The notes beneath the pieces are model-generated. The model was given only the letters and a program-made list of their open reading frames with translations. It was not told the DNA's origin and did no database searches. Below, piece after piece: positions 12,244 to 23,401 of a stretch of 64,000 bases of DNA (within the stretch, counting starts at the first letter, position 1; every line of letters begins with the position of its first letter). The position numbers were made by a program, and so were the translations under genes. The DNA is taken from NCBI RefSeq assembly GCF_008757455.1, contig NZ_VCMV01000063.1:39390-103389 (forward strand). The letters run 5' to 3'. Source of the stretch: Microvirga brassicacearum (GTDB lineage Bacteria > Pseudomonadota > Alphaproteobacteria > Rhizobiales > Beijerinckiaceae).

Positions 12244-12278
12244 GGCGTTCGAAGCGGTTTTTCGGAAACCCTGGCGTT

Positions 12279-12545
12279 CTATTCGCCCGGCGCCTTCGCG
12301 CCGATGGCAAGGGCGTGCAGTCCCCGGTCAAAAGCGCCTTTGAGCGCCTCGTTGACCAGGCGGTGACGTTCGACCCGGCTCTTGCCGGCGAAGGCTTCCG
12401 ATACGATATCGATGCGGAAGTGAGTTTCCCCGCCTTCTCGCCAGCCGCCGTGCCCCCGGTGCTGTTCTGACTCGTCCGTGACAGTCAGGCGAGTCGGCCG
12501 CAACTGCGCCTGCAACGTTTGTGTCATCCAATCGGTGAGGGTCAT
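12279..12545 (-). CDS. bolA: BolA family protein
   Basis: 88-residue BolA-type protein, partner of monothiol glutaredoxins in iron-sulfur cluster trafficking and in some bacteria a transcription factor. Family motifs: an N-terminal helix, HRGHGGWREGGETHFRIDIV, and FAGKSRVERHRLVNEAL containing the conserved S-R-x-x-RHR helix-turn-helix-like segment. Divergent from the J-domain gene, a common arrangement in Hyphomicrobiales. Confidence 0.92.
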   Translation of the reverse strand: MTLTDWMTQTLQAQLRPTRLTVTDESEQHRGHGGWREGGETHFRIDIVSEAFAGKSRVERHRLVNEALKGAFDRGLHALAIGAKAPGE

Positions 12546-12635
12546 CGTCTTTGGTCAACCTTTTCTGGATCGGTCTGCGGCGAAACGCGCTCGGGCCTTG
12601 GCTCTTTGCCTCAAGCCACTCATAATCACCCAATC

Positions 12636-13265
12636 ATGAATCTCAACTCGCCTTTCTTCGATCGCATCCGCATCAAGCCTGCCTGCGATGAGCCGCAGGA
12701 GGTCACCGGGCCGGTCTGCGAGCATCCGACCTGCAGGCTGCCGGGTGAATTTCGCGCGCCGAAAGGGCGGGAGGCGGAGGGCAAGTATTGGAAATTCTGC
12801 CTCAACCACGTCCGCGAATATAACGCATCCTACAATTATTTCGCCGGGATGTCGGACAACGCCGTACAAGCCTTCCAGAAGGACGCGATCATCGGTCACC
12901 GTCCCACCTGGGCAATGGGCGTGAACCCCACCGGCAAGGCGGCCGAGGACGGAGAGGCGCCGAAAGCCCGCGAATGGGCCTACAGCGATCCACTCGGCGT
13001 GCTCGACGGGCAGGATTTTACGCAAGGGCGGCGACGGCGGGTGGACGCGGCGCCGAAGCGGCCTCGTTATACGGGCGCGGCGCGACGGGCCCTCGATGTT
13101 CTGGGTCTCGACGAGACCGCCGACGGACCTGCCATCAAGGCGCAATACAAGTCGCTCGTGAAGCGCTTCCATCCGGATGCGAATGGCGGCGACCGATCAT
13201 TCGAGGAGCGTCTGCGCGATATCATCAAAGCGCATGACATCCTCAAAACCGCCGGACTGGCGTGA
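12636..13265 (+). CDS. DnaJ (J-domain) protein
   Basis: 209-residue protein with a J domain at its C-terminus (about residues 150-209: ALDVLGLDETADGPAIKAQY, then the invariant HPD in KRFHPDANGG). The J domain stimulates DnaK ATPase; the N-terminal part has a conserved zinc-like pattern (CEHPTCRLPGEFRAPKG ... FCLNHVREYN) seen in short alphaproteobacterial J proteins. Start at 12636 (MNLNSPFFDRIRIKP) chosen because the upstream in-frame codons overlap the divergent bolA gene. Confidence 0.88.
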   Translation: MNLNSPFFDRIRIKPACDEPQEVTGPVCEHPTCRLPGEFRAPKGREAEGKYWKFCLNHVREYNASYNYFAGMSDNAVQAFQKDAIIGHRPTWAMGVNPTGKAAEDGEAPKAREWAYSDPLGVLDGQDFTQGRRRRVDAAPKRPRYTGAARRALDVLGLDETADGPAIKAQYKSLVKRFHPDANGGDRSFEERLRDIIKAHDILKTAGLA

Positions 13266-13384
13266 AAAAAGTCACATGACACAGCCCTGGAATGCGCGGA
13301 TCACGTTTGCGCCCTCACGGCGAGGTTGTTAAGACACCCTCAGCGCTTGTGACACCCGACAAAACCGACCGAGAGGCCCCGATA

Positions 13385-14371
13385 ATGGCAAGTACCGAAA
13401 CCGCCACCCTTTTGCCCGACATGAAGGTGTCTGTGCGGCAAGTCTTCGGAATCGACTCGGATCTGGACGTTCCGGCCTTCTCCACCAACGACGAGCATGT
13501 GCCGGATCTCGACCCGGATTACCTTTTCGATCGCGAAACGACCCTTGCCATTCTGGCGGGCTTTGCCCGCAACCGCCGCGTGATGATCACGGGATATCAC
13601 GGCACCGGAAAGTCGACCCATATCGAACAGGTTGCGGCCCGGCTGAACTGGCCGTGCGTGCGCGTCAATCTCGACAGTCACGTGTCGCGCATCGATCTCG
13701 TCGGCAAAGACGCCATCGTGCTCCAGGACGGCAAGCAGATCACCGCCTTCCAGGACGGCATCCTACCATGGGCGCTGCAGAACAACATTGCGCTGGTCTT
13801 CGACGAATACGATGCCGGCCGCCCGGACGTGATGTTCGTGATCCAGCGGGTGCTCGAGCAATCGGGCAAGCTCACCCTTCTCGACCAGAAGCGTGTGATC
13901 CGGCCTCACCCCGCCTTCCGTCTGTTCTCGACCGCCAATACGGTCGGCCTCGGCGACACGTCGGGGCTTTATCACGGCACGCAGCAGATCAACCAGGGCC
14001 AGATGGACCGCTGGTCGATCGTCACGACGCTGAACTACCTGCCGCACGATAAGGAAGTCGACATCGTCCTGTCGAAGGCGAAGCACTATCAGGAAGATCC
14101 AGATGGACGCGACATCGTCAACAAGATGGTGCGCGTGGCCGATCTCACCCGCAGCGCCTTCATGAACGGCGACCTTTCGACCGTCATGAGTCCGCGCACC
14201 GTCATCACTTGGGCGGAGAATGCGGAAATTTTCGGCGAAACGGGCTTCGCCTTCCGCGTCACGTTCCTCAACAAATGCGACGAACTCGAGCGTGCATTGG
14301 TGGCCGAATTCTATCAGCGCTCCTTCGGCAAGGAATTGCCTGAAAGTTCGGTCAATATCGCTCTGTCCTGA
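13385..14371 (+). CDS. cobS: aerobic cobaltochelatase subunit CobS
   Basis: AAA+ ATPase subunit of the CobN-CobS-CobT complex, which inserts Co2+ into hydrogenobyrinate a,c-diamide in aerobic cobalamin synthesis. 328 residues. P-loop GYHGTGKS at 70-77, Walker B VFDEYDAG, and the CobS hallmark [13 protein letters not shown] near the N-terminus. Start 13385 follows GAGAGG. The CobT gene begins 8 bp after the stop, so the two are co-transcribed; the large CobN subunit is not in this window. Confidence 0.95.
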   Translation: MASTETATLLPDMKVSVRQVFGIDSDLDVPAFSTNDEHVPDLDPDYLFDRETTLAILAGFARNRRVMITGYHGTGKSTHIEQVAARLNWPCVRVNLDSHVSRIDLVGKDAIVLQDGKQITAFQDGILPWALQNNIALVFDEYDAGRPDVMFVIQRVLEQSGKLTLLDQKRVIRPHPAFRLFSTANTVGLGDTSGLYHGTQQINQGQMDRWSIVTTLNYLPHDKEVDIVLSKAKHYQEDPDGRDIVNKMVRVADLTRSAFMNGDLSTVMSPRTVITWAENAEIFGETGFAFRVTFLNKCDELERALVAEFYQRSFGKELPESSVNIALS

Positions 14372-14379
14372 AGGTTCAA

Positions 14380-16275
14380 ATGTCCATCTCGAACCGCAAG
14401 CCGGGTGAGAAGAAGGAAGCGCCGGCCGAGCCGCTGAAGCGCTCGATTGCCGGCTGCATCAAGGCGCTGGCGCGAAAGCCGGACCTCGAGGTGACCTTCG
14501 CGTCGGATCGTCCTGCCTTCATGGGCGAAAAGATCCGCTTGCCTGAACCGCCCCGGCGGCTGACTCCGCAGGATGTGGCGATCCTGCGCGGCAACGCGGA
14601 TTCCATGGCGCTCCGGCTCGCCTGTCATGACGGTGCGATCCATCGCAAACTGGCGCCCGAAGGCCAGGCGGCGCGGGCGGTCTTCGACGCGGTCGAGCAG
14701 GCGCGCGTCGAATCCATCGGGTCGCGTCGCATGGCTGGTGTCGCCTCGAACATTACGGCGATGCTGGACGACCGCTATCACCGTGGCGGCAAATACGAGG
14801 AAATTACCGACCGCGCCGATGCTCCCATCGAGGATGCGGTAGCGCTGATGGTGCGCGAGCGCCTGACCGGCGCCAGGCCGCCCGCCGCGGCGACAAAGAT
14901 CGTCGATCTCTGGCGCGACTTCATCGAAGAGCGCGCCGGTGACGACCTCGATTCGTTGATGAAGAACATCGAGAACCAGCGCGATTTTGCCCGTGGCATC
15001 CGCGAATTGTTGTCCTCCCTCGACATGGCCGACGATTCGTCACTGGAATCGGATGACGAGGACAACGAAGACGAAAACGACAGCGAGCAAGAAGAGCAGC
15101 AGGGCGAGGGTGAGTCCGAGCAGGAATCGCAGGGCGACCGTGCCGAGATGGACGTCACCGAGGATGCCACCGACGATATGGAGGAGGGCGCGAGCGAGGA
15201 TTCCGATGGGCCCTCGGGGGAGATGCCCGACGAGGCCGACGAGTCCGATTCCGAGAACGCCGCCGAATCCATGCGCCCACCTTCGCGCTCGAACGAGCAT
15301 CGCGGCCCCGATTACAAGGCTTTCAGCACGAAATTCGATGAGGTCATCTATGCCGAAGATCTCTGCGATGCTGATGAGCTGACCCGCCTACGCGCCTATC
15401 TCGACAAGCAACTCGCCCATCTTCAGGGCGTGGTCGGCCGGTTGGCGAACCGGCTCCAGCGCCGCCTGCTCGCGCAGCAGAACCGCGCGTGGGAATTCGA
15501 TCTCGAAGAGGGAACGCTCGATCCGGCGCGCTTGCCGCGCGTCGTCATGGATCCGTTCCAGCCGCTGACCTTCAAGCACGAGCAGGACACGAACTTCCGC
15601 GACACGGTCGTGACGCTGCTGCTCGACAATTCGGGTTCGATGCGGGGACGGCCGATCACTGTCGCGGCGACTTGCGCCGATATTCTTGCGCGTACGCTGG
15701 AGCGCTGCGGCGTGAAGGTCGAAATCCTCGGCTTCACCACCAAGGCGTGGAAGGGCGGTCAGGCGCGTGAATCGTGGTTGCAGAGCGGCAAACCGGCCAA
15801 TCCCGGCCGACTCAACGATTTGCGCCACATCATCTACAAATCCGCCGACGCGCCGTGGCGGCGCGCGCGCAAGAATCTCGGGCTCATGATGCGCGAGGGA
15901 CTGCTCAAGGAAAACATCGACGGCGAGGCGCTGGACTGGGCACACAAGCGGTTGCTCGGACGCCCCGAACAGCGCCGCATCATGATGGTGATTTCCGATG
16001 GCGCGCCGGTCGACGATTCGACCCTGTCGGTCAATCCCGGCAATTACCTCGAGCGGCACCTGCGCTACGTCATCGACGAGATCGAAACCCGTTCGCCGGT
16101 TGAATTGATTGCCATCGGCATCGGCCACGATGTGACGCGTTATTATCGTCGGGCCGTCACCATCGTCGATGCCGAGGAACTCGGCGGCGTCATGACCGAG
16201 AAACTCGCCGAATTGTTCGAGGAGAAGGCGCCCGCCGCTCCTCGCGCCGGCGTTCGCCGCAGGGCCTACGCTTGA
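14380..16275 (+). CDS. cobT: aerobic cobaltochelatase subunit CobT
   Basis: 631-residue partner of CobS. Three parts are visible: an N-terminal domain (to about 215), a very acidic low-complexity linker (about 219-297, mostly D, E, S, Q) and a C-terminal von Willebrand A domain with the MIDAS metal site D416-x-S-x-S in LLLDNSGSM and the later SDGAP loop. This is the standard CobT architecture. The stop codon overlaps the TTG start of the following gene. Confidence 0.95.
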   Translation: MSISNRKPGEKKEAPAEPLKRSIAGCIKALARKPDLEVTFASDRPAFMGEKIRLPEPPRRLTPQDVAILRGNADSMALRLACHDGAIHRKLAPEGQAARAVFDAVEQARVESIGSRRMAGVASNITAMLDDRYHRGGKYEEITDRADAPIEDAVALMVRERLTGARPPAAATKIVDLWRDFIEERAGDDLDSLMKNIENQRDFARGIRELLSSLDMADDSSLESDDEDNEDENDSEQEEQQGEGESEQESQGDRAEMDVTEDATDDMEEGASEDSDGPSGEMPDEADESDSENAAESMRPPSRSNEHRGPDYKAFSTKFDEVIYAEDLCDADELTRLRAYLDKQLAHLQGVVGRLANRLQRRLLAQQNRAWEFDLEEGTLDPARLPRVVMDPFQPLTFKHEQDTNFRDTVVTLLLDNSGSMRGRPITVAATCADILARTLERCGVKVEILGFTTKAWKGGQARESWLQSGKPANPGRLNDLRHIIYKSADAPWRRARKNLGLMMREGLLKENIDGEALDWAHKRLLGRPEQRRIMMVISDGAPVDDSTLSVNPGNYLERHLRYVIDEIETRSPVELIAIGIGHDVTRYYRRAVTIVDAEELGGVMTEKLAELFEEKAPAAPRAGVRRRAYA

Positions 16276-17291
16276 GACTGAGCCGCCGATCTTTTCTGAT
16301 CGGCGGGGGCGGCATCGCGGCGGTGGCGGTTGCGGGGCGAGCCCTCGCGCAGCGCCCGCAGGTCTTTCAAGAAGCCACGCCCATCGCGGTTCAGGCCAAC
16401 CCCATCAGCCGTTTCTCGGTCGCCGACCCGGATCGTGTCCGCTTCGGCGACCTGGCTTTCCGCTCGGGCCTTGAACTGCGCTCCGCGGCGAAAGAATTCG
16501 GCGGGTTTTCTTCCTTGTGGCGTTCAGCAAACGGGCGCGATCTCGTCGCCCTCGCGGATAACGCCCAATGGCTGCGGGCGCGCGTCGAGACGACCGAAGG
16601 GCATTTGTCGGGACTAGCCGAAACGGTCCTGACGCCCCTGACCCTCGCTAACGGAAAGCGCCTGCGGCGAACACGATTCTACGACACGGAGAGCCTTGCG
16701 ATTGCGGGGAACACGGCATTTGTCGGCGTCGAGCGCCGTCACGCGGTCATACGCTTCGCGTGGAACGGCAAAGCATTCTCGCAAGGCGCGCCGATCGGGC
16801 TGCACTCCAGCGTCGCGGACCTGGCGGACAATGAAGGGCTCGAAGCACTGGCCATCGCGCCACCGGGTTCGGCGCTTGCGGGCGCCCTGCTGGCAGTGGC
16901 CGAACGACTGCCCGATTCCGATCAGGTGACGCGAGGCTACATCCTCACCGGCGCGTCACAGGGAGAGTTCGAAATCGCGCGCTCGGATGGGTTCGGTATT
17001 TCCGACATGGCGTTTCTGCCGAACGGCGAATTGCTGCTCCTTGAGCGGCGATTCTCGATTTTCGCCGGCTTTACCACTCGTCTGCGCCGCATCCCAGCGG
17101 GCGCCATCCGCCCCGGGCGCCTCATCGACGGTGCGGTCATCTTCGAGAGCGACCCCTCCCAGCAGATCGACAATACGGAAGGGCTGGCGGTCCATCGCGA
17201 GGGCCGCGATATCATCCTGACAATGATATCCGACGACAACTTCAACGGTTTTCAGCGTACTCTGCTGCTGGAATTCGCCCTTGCCGGCTGA
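16272..17291 (+). CDS. Tat-exported esterase-like/phytase-like protein
   Basis: 339 residues with a twin-arginine signal at the N-terminus ([11 protein letters not shown], then hydrophobic AAVAVAG and an ALAQ cleavage site). The mature part fits the esterase-like-activity-of-phytase group: repeated beta-propeller-like strands such as [30 protein letters not shown] and [12 protein letters not shown], which carry the DNEG/DNTEG acidic loops. Start is TTG at 16272, sharing TGA bases with the cobT stop, which implies translational coupling. No biochemical substrate can be assigned; linkage to cobST is common in the group but unexplained. Confidence 0.78.
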   Translation: MRLSRRSFLIGGGGIAAVAVAGRALAQRPQVFQEATPIAVQANPISRFSVADPDRVRFGDLAFRSGLELRSAAKEFGGFSSLWRSANGRDLVALADNAQWLRARVETTEGHLSGLAETVLTPLTLANGKRLRRTRFYDTESLAIAGNTAFVGVERRHAVIRFAWNGKAFSQGAPIGLHSSVADLADNEGLEALAIAPPGSALAGALLAVAERLPDSDQVTRGYILTGASQGEFEIARSDGFGISDMAFLPNGELLLLERRFSIFAGFTTRLRRIPAGAIRPGRLIDGAVIFESDPSQQIDNTEGLAVHREGRDIILTMISDDNFNGFQRTLLLEFALAG

Positions 17292-17294
17292 AAC

Positions 17295-17927
17295 CTAAGC
17301 CTTTTGGAAAGACGGGCGCCGCATCACCGCCAAGATGGCGCCATAGGGCGCGATCGACAAAGCGGCGAGGAGCAGCTTCACCCCGTAATCGGCGATTGCC
17401 AGTTTCGTCCACGGCAGGGCGATGCAGGAATCCGCAATTCCTACCGCGCCGAGAAGATCCGAGATGGCCACGCCCGTGCCGGGGATGGCGCCACAATAGA
17501 AGGCGATCGAGAAGAACAGCGCCGTATCGAGGGCCGATGAAATCACCGAGGATACGAAGGGCGGAAGCCACCAAGCACGGTTGCGCAGGCTTGCGAAGAT
17601 CCGGATATCGAGAAGCTGGGCCACCAGGAACGCGGCCCCGGACGCGATGGCGATCCGCGGCGTGGCGAGAGCGACGGACAGGATCACCGCCAACACGAAG
17701 CCGGCGTAAACCACCCGGCGCGCGCCTGCCGTACCAAACCGACGGTTCGACAGATCGGTGATCAGGAACGAGAACGGGTAGGTGAAAGCACCCCAGGTGA
17801 GATAATCGCCAAGGCCGAGATGACCGAAGGGATACTGGACGAGGATATTCGACGCCAGGACCACGAGGGTCATCGCCGCAAGGGCAATGCCGAAATCACG
17901 ACGATCAAACCGGGTCAATGTGCTCAT
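17295..17927 (-). CDS. yhhQ: queuosine precursor transporter, YhhQ family
   Basis: 210-residue integral membrane protein of the VUT/YhhQ (COG1738) family, which imports preQ0/preQ1 for tRNA queuosine. Six hydrophobic helices; YPFSFLITDLSNRRFG is the family signature loop, and LDTALFFSIAFYCG lies in the fifth helix. Start at 17927 (MSTLTRFDRRDFG) chosen from the family; the longer frame would run over rpmB. It lies 79 bp downstream of rpmB on the same strand. No preQ1 riboswitch could be recognised in that gap. Confidence 0.88.
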   Translation of the reverse strand: MSTLTRFDRRDFGIALAAMTLVVLASNILVQYPFGHLGLGDYLTWGAFTYPFSFLITDLSNRRFGTAGARRVVYAGFVLAVILSVALATPRIAIASGAAFLVAQLLDIRIFASLRNRAWWLPPFVSSVISSALDTALFFSIAFYCGAIPGTGVAISDLLGAVGIADSCIALPWTKLAIADYGVKLLLAALSIAPYGAILAVMRRPSFQKA

Positions 17928-18006
17928 CGTTCCACTCAAGCTTGTCCTGAACGCAAAACGGGCGGCTTCAAAGCCACCCGCCTGCAAAATGCCGTCGTCG
18001 AGAGGT

Positions 18007-18297
18007 TCAGTTCGCCGAAGCGAGCTTCTTCTCGATTTCGCGCTTGATCGTGCGGGCGTTCTGCGACAGCTCGTCGCCCTTCGCCTTGGCGAGGAAGGCG
18101 TCGAGGCCGCCACGATGCTCCACGGAGCGAAGCGCGTTGGCGGAAATACGCAGGCGCACCGAACGCTTCAGCGTGTCGGAGAGCAACGTGACATTGCAGA
18201 GGTTCGGCAGGAACTTCCGCTTGGTCTTGCGATTCGAGTGGCTCACGAGATGGCCACTCAGCACGGCCTTGCCGGTCAGTTCGCAACGGCGCGACAT
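18007..18297 (-). CDS. rpmB: 50S ribosomal protein L28
   Basis: 96-residue L28. The start [20 protein letters not shown] and [15 protein letters not shown] are diagnostic, and the C-terminal extension is the alphaproteobacterial form. Only the CELTGK motif has a cysteine, so this is the zinc-independent type. First gene of the rpmB-yhhQ pair. Confidence 0.96.
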   Translation of the reverse strand: MSRRCELTGKAVLSGHLVSHSNRKTKRKFLPNLCNVTLLSDTLKRSVRLRISANALRSVEHRGGLDAFLAKAKGDELSQNARTIKREIEKKLASAN

Positions 18298-18457
18298 GGT
18301 TCAATCCTATCGTCAAAATGGCGTCACAGCGTCAAAAGCAGCGGGTTTGCTTCGCAGATCCCGCGCCGCCGGACACCAGAAGTCCTTGGAAGGTGCGAGC
18401 CTATAGGCCGAAACCGGGTGCCGCGTCAAGAATAGGCCAAGCGGCCGGTCGGATTTT

Positions 18458-18485
18458 TTGCTATCCGGTCGCCACGATCTATACT
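18458..18485 (+). promoter_or_regulatory. sigma70-like promoter for the DUF3108 gene
   Basis: TTGCTA at 18458-18463 and TATACT at 18480-18485 are separated by 16 bp, and the next gene starts 58 bp downstream at 18544 with a purine-rich AAGG. The match is by eye only. Confidence 0.5.
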
Positions 18486-18543
18486 GAATTGCGTGCCATT
18501 GGGCTTTGGTCGGGCCTGTCGATCGATTCTCCGGGAAGGTTTC

Positions 18544-19362
18544 ATGCGTCTCATCGCATCTGCTCTCATCGCCACGATCCTGGCCGCCGCCGGCGCACGC
18601 GCCGAGGCGCAGACCCTGAAGGTGAACTACGACATCTCGTTGGCGGGGCTCGCCCTCGGGACGGCCGATCTGTCTTCGACCTTCGACGGGCCGAAATACA
18701 AGATGCAGGCGGCCGTGAAGCTCTCGGGGCTTGCCAAGATGCTGACCGGCGGCAAGGGCGCCGCCACCGCGTCGGGCGCGATTTCAGGCGCCAAGCCGCA
18801 ACCCGCAGCTTTTGCCGTAACGTCACGCTCGTCCAGCGATCAGCGAACGGTGCGAATGGGTCTCACGGCCGGAGACGTCGCGGCCGTCGAGATCACCCCG
18901 CCCATCGATGAGAAAGCGGACCGTGTGCCTGTGAAAGATGGGGACAAGAAGGGCGTGGTCGATCCCGTCAGTGCCCTTCTCATGCCGGCCGTATCGGCCG
19001 GAAACCTCATGGATTCGGCCAATTGCAACCGCACGATCCCGATCTTCGACGGAGCTGCGCGGTTCGACGTCGTCCTGAGCTACGACGCCGTCAAGACTGT
19101 GGACAAGCCTGGGTATAAAGGCCCGGTTCTCGTGTGCAAAGCGCGATATGTTCCGATTTCGGGCCATCGTGCCCTCCGCCCCAGCACCAAGTTTATGGAA
19201 GAGAACAAGGACATGTCGGTCTGGCTGGTGCCTCTGGAAGCCCATCGGATTCTCGTTCCGGTCAGGATCTCCGTGCGGACCATGGTCGGCACAAGCGTCG
19301 TCGAGGCATCGCGCTGGTCCCTGGGAGGCGACGCCAAAATCATTCCGATCACGCTCGACTAG
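18544..19362 (+). CDS. DUF3108 domain-containing periplasmic protein
   Basis: 272 residues. Residues 1-22 are a signal peptide (MRLIASALIATILAAAGARA). The mature part starts TLKVNYDISLAGLALGTADL, the DUF3108 opening, and continues as an all-beta protein of roughly 250 residues. Function unknown; the family is widespread in Hyphomicrobiales and lies near envelope or RNA genes. ATG at 18544 preferred over an upstream start because the signal peptide then begins properly and AAGG precedes it. Confidence 0.8.
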   Translation: MRLIASALIATILAAAGARAEAQTLKVNYDISLAGLALGTADLSSTFDGPKYKMQAAVKLSGLAKMLTGGKGAATASGAISGAKPQPAAFAVTSRSSSDQRTVRMGLTAGDVAAVEITPPIDEKADRVPVKDGDKKGVVDPVSALLMPAVSAGNLMDSANCNRTIPIFDGAARFDVVLSYDAVKTVDKPGYKGPVLVCKARYVPISGHRALRPSTKFMEENKDMSVWLVPLEAHRILVPVRISVRTMVGTSVVEASRWSLGGDAKIIPITLD

Positions 19363-19448
19363 CCAGAACGCGTCCGTGCCGTTGGCGGAGTAGCCAGTCG
19401 TCACCATATAGCCGGTGAACCTTCCGGCGCAGGCCGGATCGACCCTTT

Positions 19449-19482
19449 AAGACGGCCCGTCACTTCCGGAACGGCCGTCTTT
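19449..19482 (+). terminator. hairpin between the DUF3108 gene and the helicase gene
   Basis: A perfect 9-bp stem (AAGACGGCC at 19449-19457, GGCCGTCTT at 19473-19481) with a 15-base loop. The stem ends in A/T pairs, so the downstream side reads CTTT. It is placed where a terminator for the DUF3108 gene would be. Confidence 0.5.
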
Positions 19483-19512
19483 CACCCACCGGGATTTCGC
19501 GCAAAACCACGT

Positions 19513-22500
19513 ATGGCCCGTCGCTCCCTTCTTCCGCAATTGCGCGCGCGCGGCGTCACGGCCGTTCTCGGGCCCACCAACACCGGCAAGACGCATCTGG
19601 CCATCGAGCGCATGCTCGGGCACGAGAGCGGCATGATCGGCCTGCCGCTGCGCCTTCTGGCGCGCGAGGTCTATCAGCGGGTGGTGGAGCGGGTCGGGGA
19701 GCACAACGTCGCCCTCGTGACCGGCGAAGAAAAGATCAAGCCCGATCGCCCGCGCTACTGGATCTCCACCATCGAGGCGATGCCCCGCGACCTAGACCTT
19801 TCCTTCGTGGCCGTGGACGAGGTGCAACTGGCGAGCGACCTCGATCGGGGGCATGTTTTCACTGACCGCCTGCTGAACCAGCGCGGACGCGACGAAACCC
19901 TCCTCATCGGCTCGAACACCATGCGGCCCCTCATCGAGGCGCTGATGCCGGGGGTTCATGTGGTGACCCGCCCCCGGCTCTCCCAGCTGACATTCGCGGG
20001 TGAAAAGAAGGTGTCGCGCCTGCCGCGCCGGACCGCGATCGTGGCGTTCTCAGCCGAAGAGGTCTATTCCATCGCGGAGCTCATCCGCAGGCAGAGCGGC
20101 GGCGCGGCCGTGGTGTTGGGGGCATTGTCCCCGCGCACGCGCAATGCTCAGGTCGAGCTCTATCAATCGGGCGACGTGGACTACCTCGTGGCAACCGACG
20201 CGGTCGGCATGGGTCTCAATCTCGACGTCGATCATGTGGCTTTCGCTTCGGACAAGAAATTCGACGGCTTCCGCTTCCGCAAGCTTCACAATGCTGAACT
20301 GGCGCAGATTGCCGGACGCGCGGGACGGCATATGCGGGACGGCACGTTCGGCACCACCGGCCGCTGCCCGCCCTTTGACGCTGCGACCGTCGAGGCCCTC
20401 GAGAGCCACACCTTCGATCCTGTGCGCATCTTGCAATGGCGTAATCCGGACATCGATTTTTCCTCCCTCGCCAAATTGCGGGAGAGCCTCGCGGAGCATC
20501 CGCGCGAGCAGGGGCTGGTGCGGGCGCCGATGGGGGAGGACGTCGCGGCCCTCGAACTTCTGGCCCGCGAACACGACATTTTGGGGTTTGCCCGCTCCAG
20601 GGCCGCCGTCGAGCGGCTCTGGCAAATCTGCCAGGTTCCCGACTACCGGAAAGTTTCGCCGCAGATCCATGCCGATCTGGTCGGCCAGATTTACCGCTTC
20701 TTGATGAAGGATGGGGCCGTGCCGCCCGACTGGTTTTCCCGGCATATCAACGCGATGGACCGGACGGACGGGGATATCGACACCCTCTCCAACCGCATCT
20801 CGCAGGTGCGCACTTGGTCCTTCGTCGCCAACCGTCCTGACTGGTTGCGTGATCCTGAGCATTGGCAGGGTGTTGCGCGTCAGGTAGAGGACAAGCTATC
20901 GGACGCGTTACATGAACGTCTCGCCCAGCGCTTTGTTGATAAGCGCACGAGCGTTCTCATGCGGCGCTTGAGAGAGAAAACGATGCTCGAAGCGGAAATC
21001 ACGACCTCCGGCGACGTTACCGTCGAGGGTCAACATATCGGTCACCTGCACGGCTTCCATTTCGTGCCGGATCCACTGGCGGACACAGCGGAGGTCAAGA
21101 CCCTGCGCAATGCGGCCAGCAAGGCGTTGGCAGGCGAAATCGGCGCGCGCGCCGACAGGTTCGCTGAGGCGCCCGATACCACGCTGGTCCTGTCCAACGA
21201 CGGTACGATCCGCTGGATGGGCGATCCTGTGGCGCGCATGGAGCCCGGCGACCGGATCTTCGATCCGCGTGTCCGGATCCTGTCCGACGAGCATCTCGAC
21301 GGCGCCGCCCGCGAAAAGGTCGAGACGCGCCTGCGCGCCTGGCTCAGGGCCTATATCGTGCGCTTGCTCGGGCCGCTTCTCGAGCTGGAAACCTCGCAGG
21401 ACTTGACGGGTCTGGCGCGCGGCATCGCTTTCCAGATCGTCGAGTCGCTTGGAGTTCTTGAACGCTCGAAGGTCCTCAACGATGTCCGATCGCTCGATCA
21501 GGACGCCCGCGGCGCCTTGCGCAAGGCTGGGATCCGGTTCGGGGCCTATCACCTCTATCTGCCTGCCCTTCTGAAACCCGCGCCCCGCATTCTGGCGACG
21601 CAACTCTGGGCCCTTCAGAATGGCGGCCTCGATCAGAAGGGCATCGACGAGATTGCCCATCTCGCCCAATCCGGCCGGACATCGATCCCGGTCGACATCG
21701 AAATCGCCGCTGGGCTCTACCGTGCCGCTGGCTTCCGGGTCTGCGGCGGACGCGCTGTCCGAGTCGACATTCTCGAGCGGTTGGCGGACCTGATCCGGCC
21801 GGCGATTTCCTACCGTCCTGGAATAACCCCCGGCGAACCGCCTGCGGGAGCCGCGGATAGCGACGGGTTCGTTGCAACCGTCGCCATGACGTCCCTGGTG
21901 GGTTGCGCCGGTGATGATTTCGCCACGATCCTGAAATCTCTCGGCTACGCTTCCGAGCGCCGCGAGGGCCCTGCCATCACAGTTCCGCTGGTGGCACCTC
22001 CCAAACCCCTGGAGCCGCCGGTCGCGGCCGGCACGCCCGAAACGGTGCCGACAGAGCCGTCCGAGGTTCCGACTACCCTTGCGCCGGCTGCAGAGGCCGC
22101 AACCGAGGAGCCGACACCGTCCGCGGACGAGATGAGCCCCGACACGGCAGTGGTAGCCGAAGAAACGCCCGAAACAGTCACCGCGTTGGACACTGCCGCA
22201 AGCGCCGATCAACCTGCGCCGGAGGCCGCGACCGAGCAGCCGAACGAAGCCGCGCCCGAGCCGGTGCTCATCGATATCTGGCGTCAGCATCGCCGCCACG
22301 AAAGCGGACATGCCCGTCCTGCCCGAGGGCGACCTGACAGGGGCGATCGGCGGCCGCGCCAGGGCGAGGCGCAAGGGGCAAGGCCGGAAGGTCGTGCCGC
22401 CGGCGAAGCGCCCGCTGCAGAGCGTCCGACAGGGGATCGTCCCCCGCGCCGCGACCGTCGTCCCGATAACCGCCCTGAGCGCCGCGAGGGGCAGGGCGAC

Positions 22501-22692
22501 GGGGGGCGGCCGCAGAACCGTCCGCCGCGCGGCCCGGGTCGCCCTGATGACCGGAGGGGTCCACGTCCCGAGAAGCGCTTCGACAGCCGGCGGGACAATC
22601 CGCCCGAGCGGCGGGAAAAGCAGCCTGATCCCGATTCGCCGTTTGCCAAGTTGCTGGCCCTCAAGGCGCAGCTTGAAGACGGGAAGAAATAG
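19513..22692 (+). CDS. Suv3-like ATP-dependent RNA helicase with low-complexity tail
   Basis: 1059-residue superfamily 2 helicase of the SUV3/mgpS group. Motif I is GPTNTGKT (residues 20-27), motif II is DEVQ (102-105), and [10 protein letters not shown] is motif VI (QxxGRxGR). The region to about 820 covers the SUV3-type C-terminal domains. From about 820 on, the sequence is Ala/Pro/Glu-rich and then Arg/Pro/Gly/Asp-rich (repeated RRDNRP/RPDDRR-like units), ending in the conserved-looking [21 protein letters not shown] end. Mitochondrial SUV3 works with exoribonuclease in RNA decay; a similar RNA role is inferred. Followed closely by an S4-domain RNA-binding protein, then fdxA and carD, a conserved order in Hyphomicrobiales. 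Confidence 0.88.
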   Translation: MARRSLLPQLRARGVTAVLGPTNTGKTHLAIERMLGHESGMIGLPLRLLAREVYQRVVERVGEHNVALVTGEEKIKPDRPRYWISTIEAMPRDLDLSFVAVDEVQLASDLDRGHVFTDRLLNQRGRDETLLIGSNTMRPLIEALMPGVHVVTRPRLSQLTFAGEKKVSRLPRRTAIVAFSAEEVYSIAELIRRQSGGAAVVLGALSPRTRNAQVELYQSGDVDYLVATDAVGMGLNLDVDHVAFASDKKFDGFRFRKLHNAELAQIAGRAGRHMRDGTFGTTGRCPPFDAATVEALESHTFDPVRILQWRNPDIDFSSLAKLRESLAEHPREQGLVRAPMGEDVAALELLAREHDILGFARSRAAVERLWQICQVPDYRKVSPQIHADLVGQIYRFLMKDGAVPPDWFSRHINAMDRTDGDIDTLSNRISQVRTWSFVANRPDWLRDPEHWQGVARQVEDKLSDALHERLAQRFVDKRTSVLMRRLREKTMLEAEITTSGDVTVEGQHIGHLHGFHFVPDPLADTAEVKTLRNAASKALAGEIGARADRFAEAPDTTLVLSNDGTIRWMGDPVARMEPGDRIFDPRVRILSDEHLDGAAREKVETRLRAWLRAYIVRLLGPLLELETSQDLTGLARGIAFQIVESLGVLERSKVLNDVRSLDQDARGALRKAGIRFGAYHLYLPALLKPAPRILATQLWALQNGGLDQKGIDEIAHLAQSGRTSIPVDIEIAAGLYRAAGFRVCGGRAVRVDILERLADLIRPAISYRPGITPGEPPAGAADSDGFVATVAMTSLVGCAGDDFATILKSLGYASERREGPAITVPLVAPPKPLEPPVAAGTPETVPTEPSEVPTTLAPAAEAATEEPTPSADEMSPDTAVVAEETPETVTALDTAASADQPAPEAATEQPNEAAPEPVLIDIWRQHRRHESGHARPARGRPDRGDRRPRQGEAQGARPEGRAAGEAPAAERPTGDRPPRRDRRPDNRPERREGQGDGGRPQNRPPRGPGRPDDRRGPRPEKRFDSRRDNPPERREKQPDPDSPFAKLLALKAQLEDGKK

Positions 22693-22703
22693 GCCAGGGC
22701 CTC

Positions 22704-23006
22704 ATGCGTGCGGACAGACAGCGGCTCGACAAGTGGCTGTGGTTCGCGCGCTTTGCCAAGTCCCGCACCTTGGCGGCAAAGCTTGCCGGCAGCGGCTTTG
22801 TCCGGGTCAACGGCCAACACAGCACCGATCCGGCGAAAGGCCTCGCTATCGGGGACGTGGTCACGATCGCCCTCGAGAAAACGACGCTGGTCGTGCGTGT
22901 TGTCGACCTCGGAGCGCGCCGCGGACCTGCGCCGGAAGCAAGGCAGCTCTACGTCAACCTCAACAGCGACGATGGGACGCTTGTCAGGGACACTCACAGC
23001 AGCTAG
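22704..23006 (+). CDS. S4 domain RNA-binding protein (Hsp15/HslR-like)
   Basis: 100-residue protein whose first 60 residues form an S4 fold: [20 protein letters not shown], then [20 protein letters not shown]. coli Hsp15 binds 50S subunits carrying a stalled nascent chain; the same ribosome-rescue role is inferred, not shown. It starts 11 bp after the helicase stop, so the two are probably co-transcribed. Confidence 0.88.
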   Translation: MRADRQRLDKWLWFARFAKSRTLAAKLAGSGFVRVNGQHSTDPAKGLAIGDVVTIALEKTTLVVRVVDLGARRGPAPEARQLYVNLNSDDGTLVRDTHSS

Positions 23007-23062
23007 AGCGGCGACGGCCGCCGCGCTTCGAGATCGGCCGAAACCGCCCGCGAAGGACCGCC

Positions 23063-23401
23063 ATGACCTACGTCGTCACGGAAAACTGCATCAAGTGCAA
23101 GTACATGGATTGCGTCGAGGTTTGCCCGGTGGATTGTTTCTACGAGGGTGAGAACATGCTCGTCATCCACCCCGACGAGTGCATTGATTGCGGCGTTTGC
23201 GAACCCGAATGCCCCGCTGAGGCGATCAAGACGGATTCCGAGCCGGGTCTCGAGCAATGGCTTAAAATTAACGCCGAGTTGGCCAAGAGTTGGCCCAATA
23301 TTACGCAGAAGAAAGATGCGCCGCCCGACGCCAAAGAATTCGACGGGGTGGCCGGCAAATTCGAGAACTATTTCTCACCCGAACCGGGCGAAGGTGACTG
23401 A
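23063..23401 (+). CDS. fdxA: seven-iron ferredoxin FdxA
   Basis: 112-residue 3Fe-4S/4Fe-4S ferredoxin. The cysteine pattern [17 protein letters not shown] and [16 protein letters not shown] is that of bacterial FdxA, which carries low-potential electrons in the cytosol. The C-terminal half after about residue 60 is the usual acidic helical extension. GAAGGA lies seven bases before the ATG at 23063. It lies between the S4 gene and carD. Confidence 0.95.
   Translation: MTYVVTENCIKCKYMDCVEVCPVDCFYEGENMLVIHPDECIDCGVCEPECPAEAIKTDSEPGLEQWLKINAELAKSWPNITQKKDAPPDAKEFDGVAGKFENYFSPEPGEGD

Noticed and set aside
17928..18006. possible preQ1 riboswitch before the queuosine-precursor transporter
   Set aside because: The 79-bp gap shows no recognisable preQ1-I or preQ1-II core.
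20908..22374. 488-codon minus-strand frame opposite the helicase gene
   Set aside because: Antisense shadow; Arg/Gly/Leu-rich, no domain, no ribosome-binding site.
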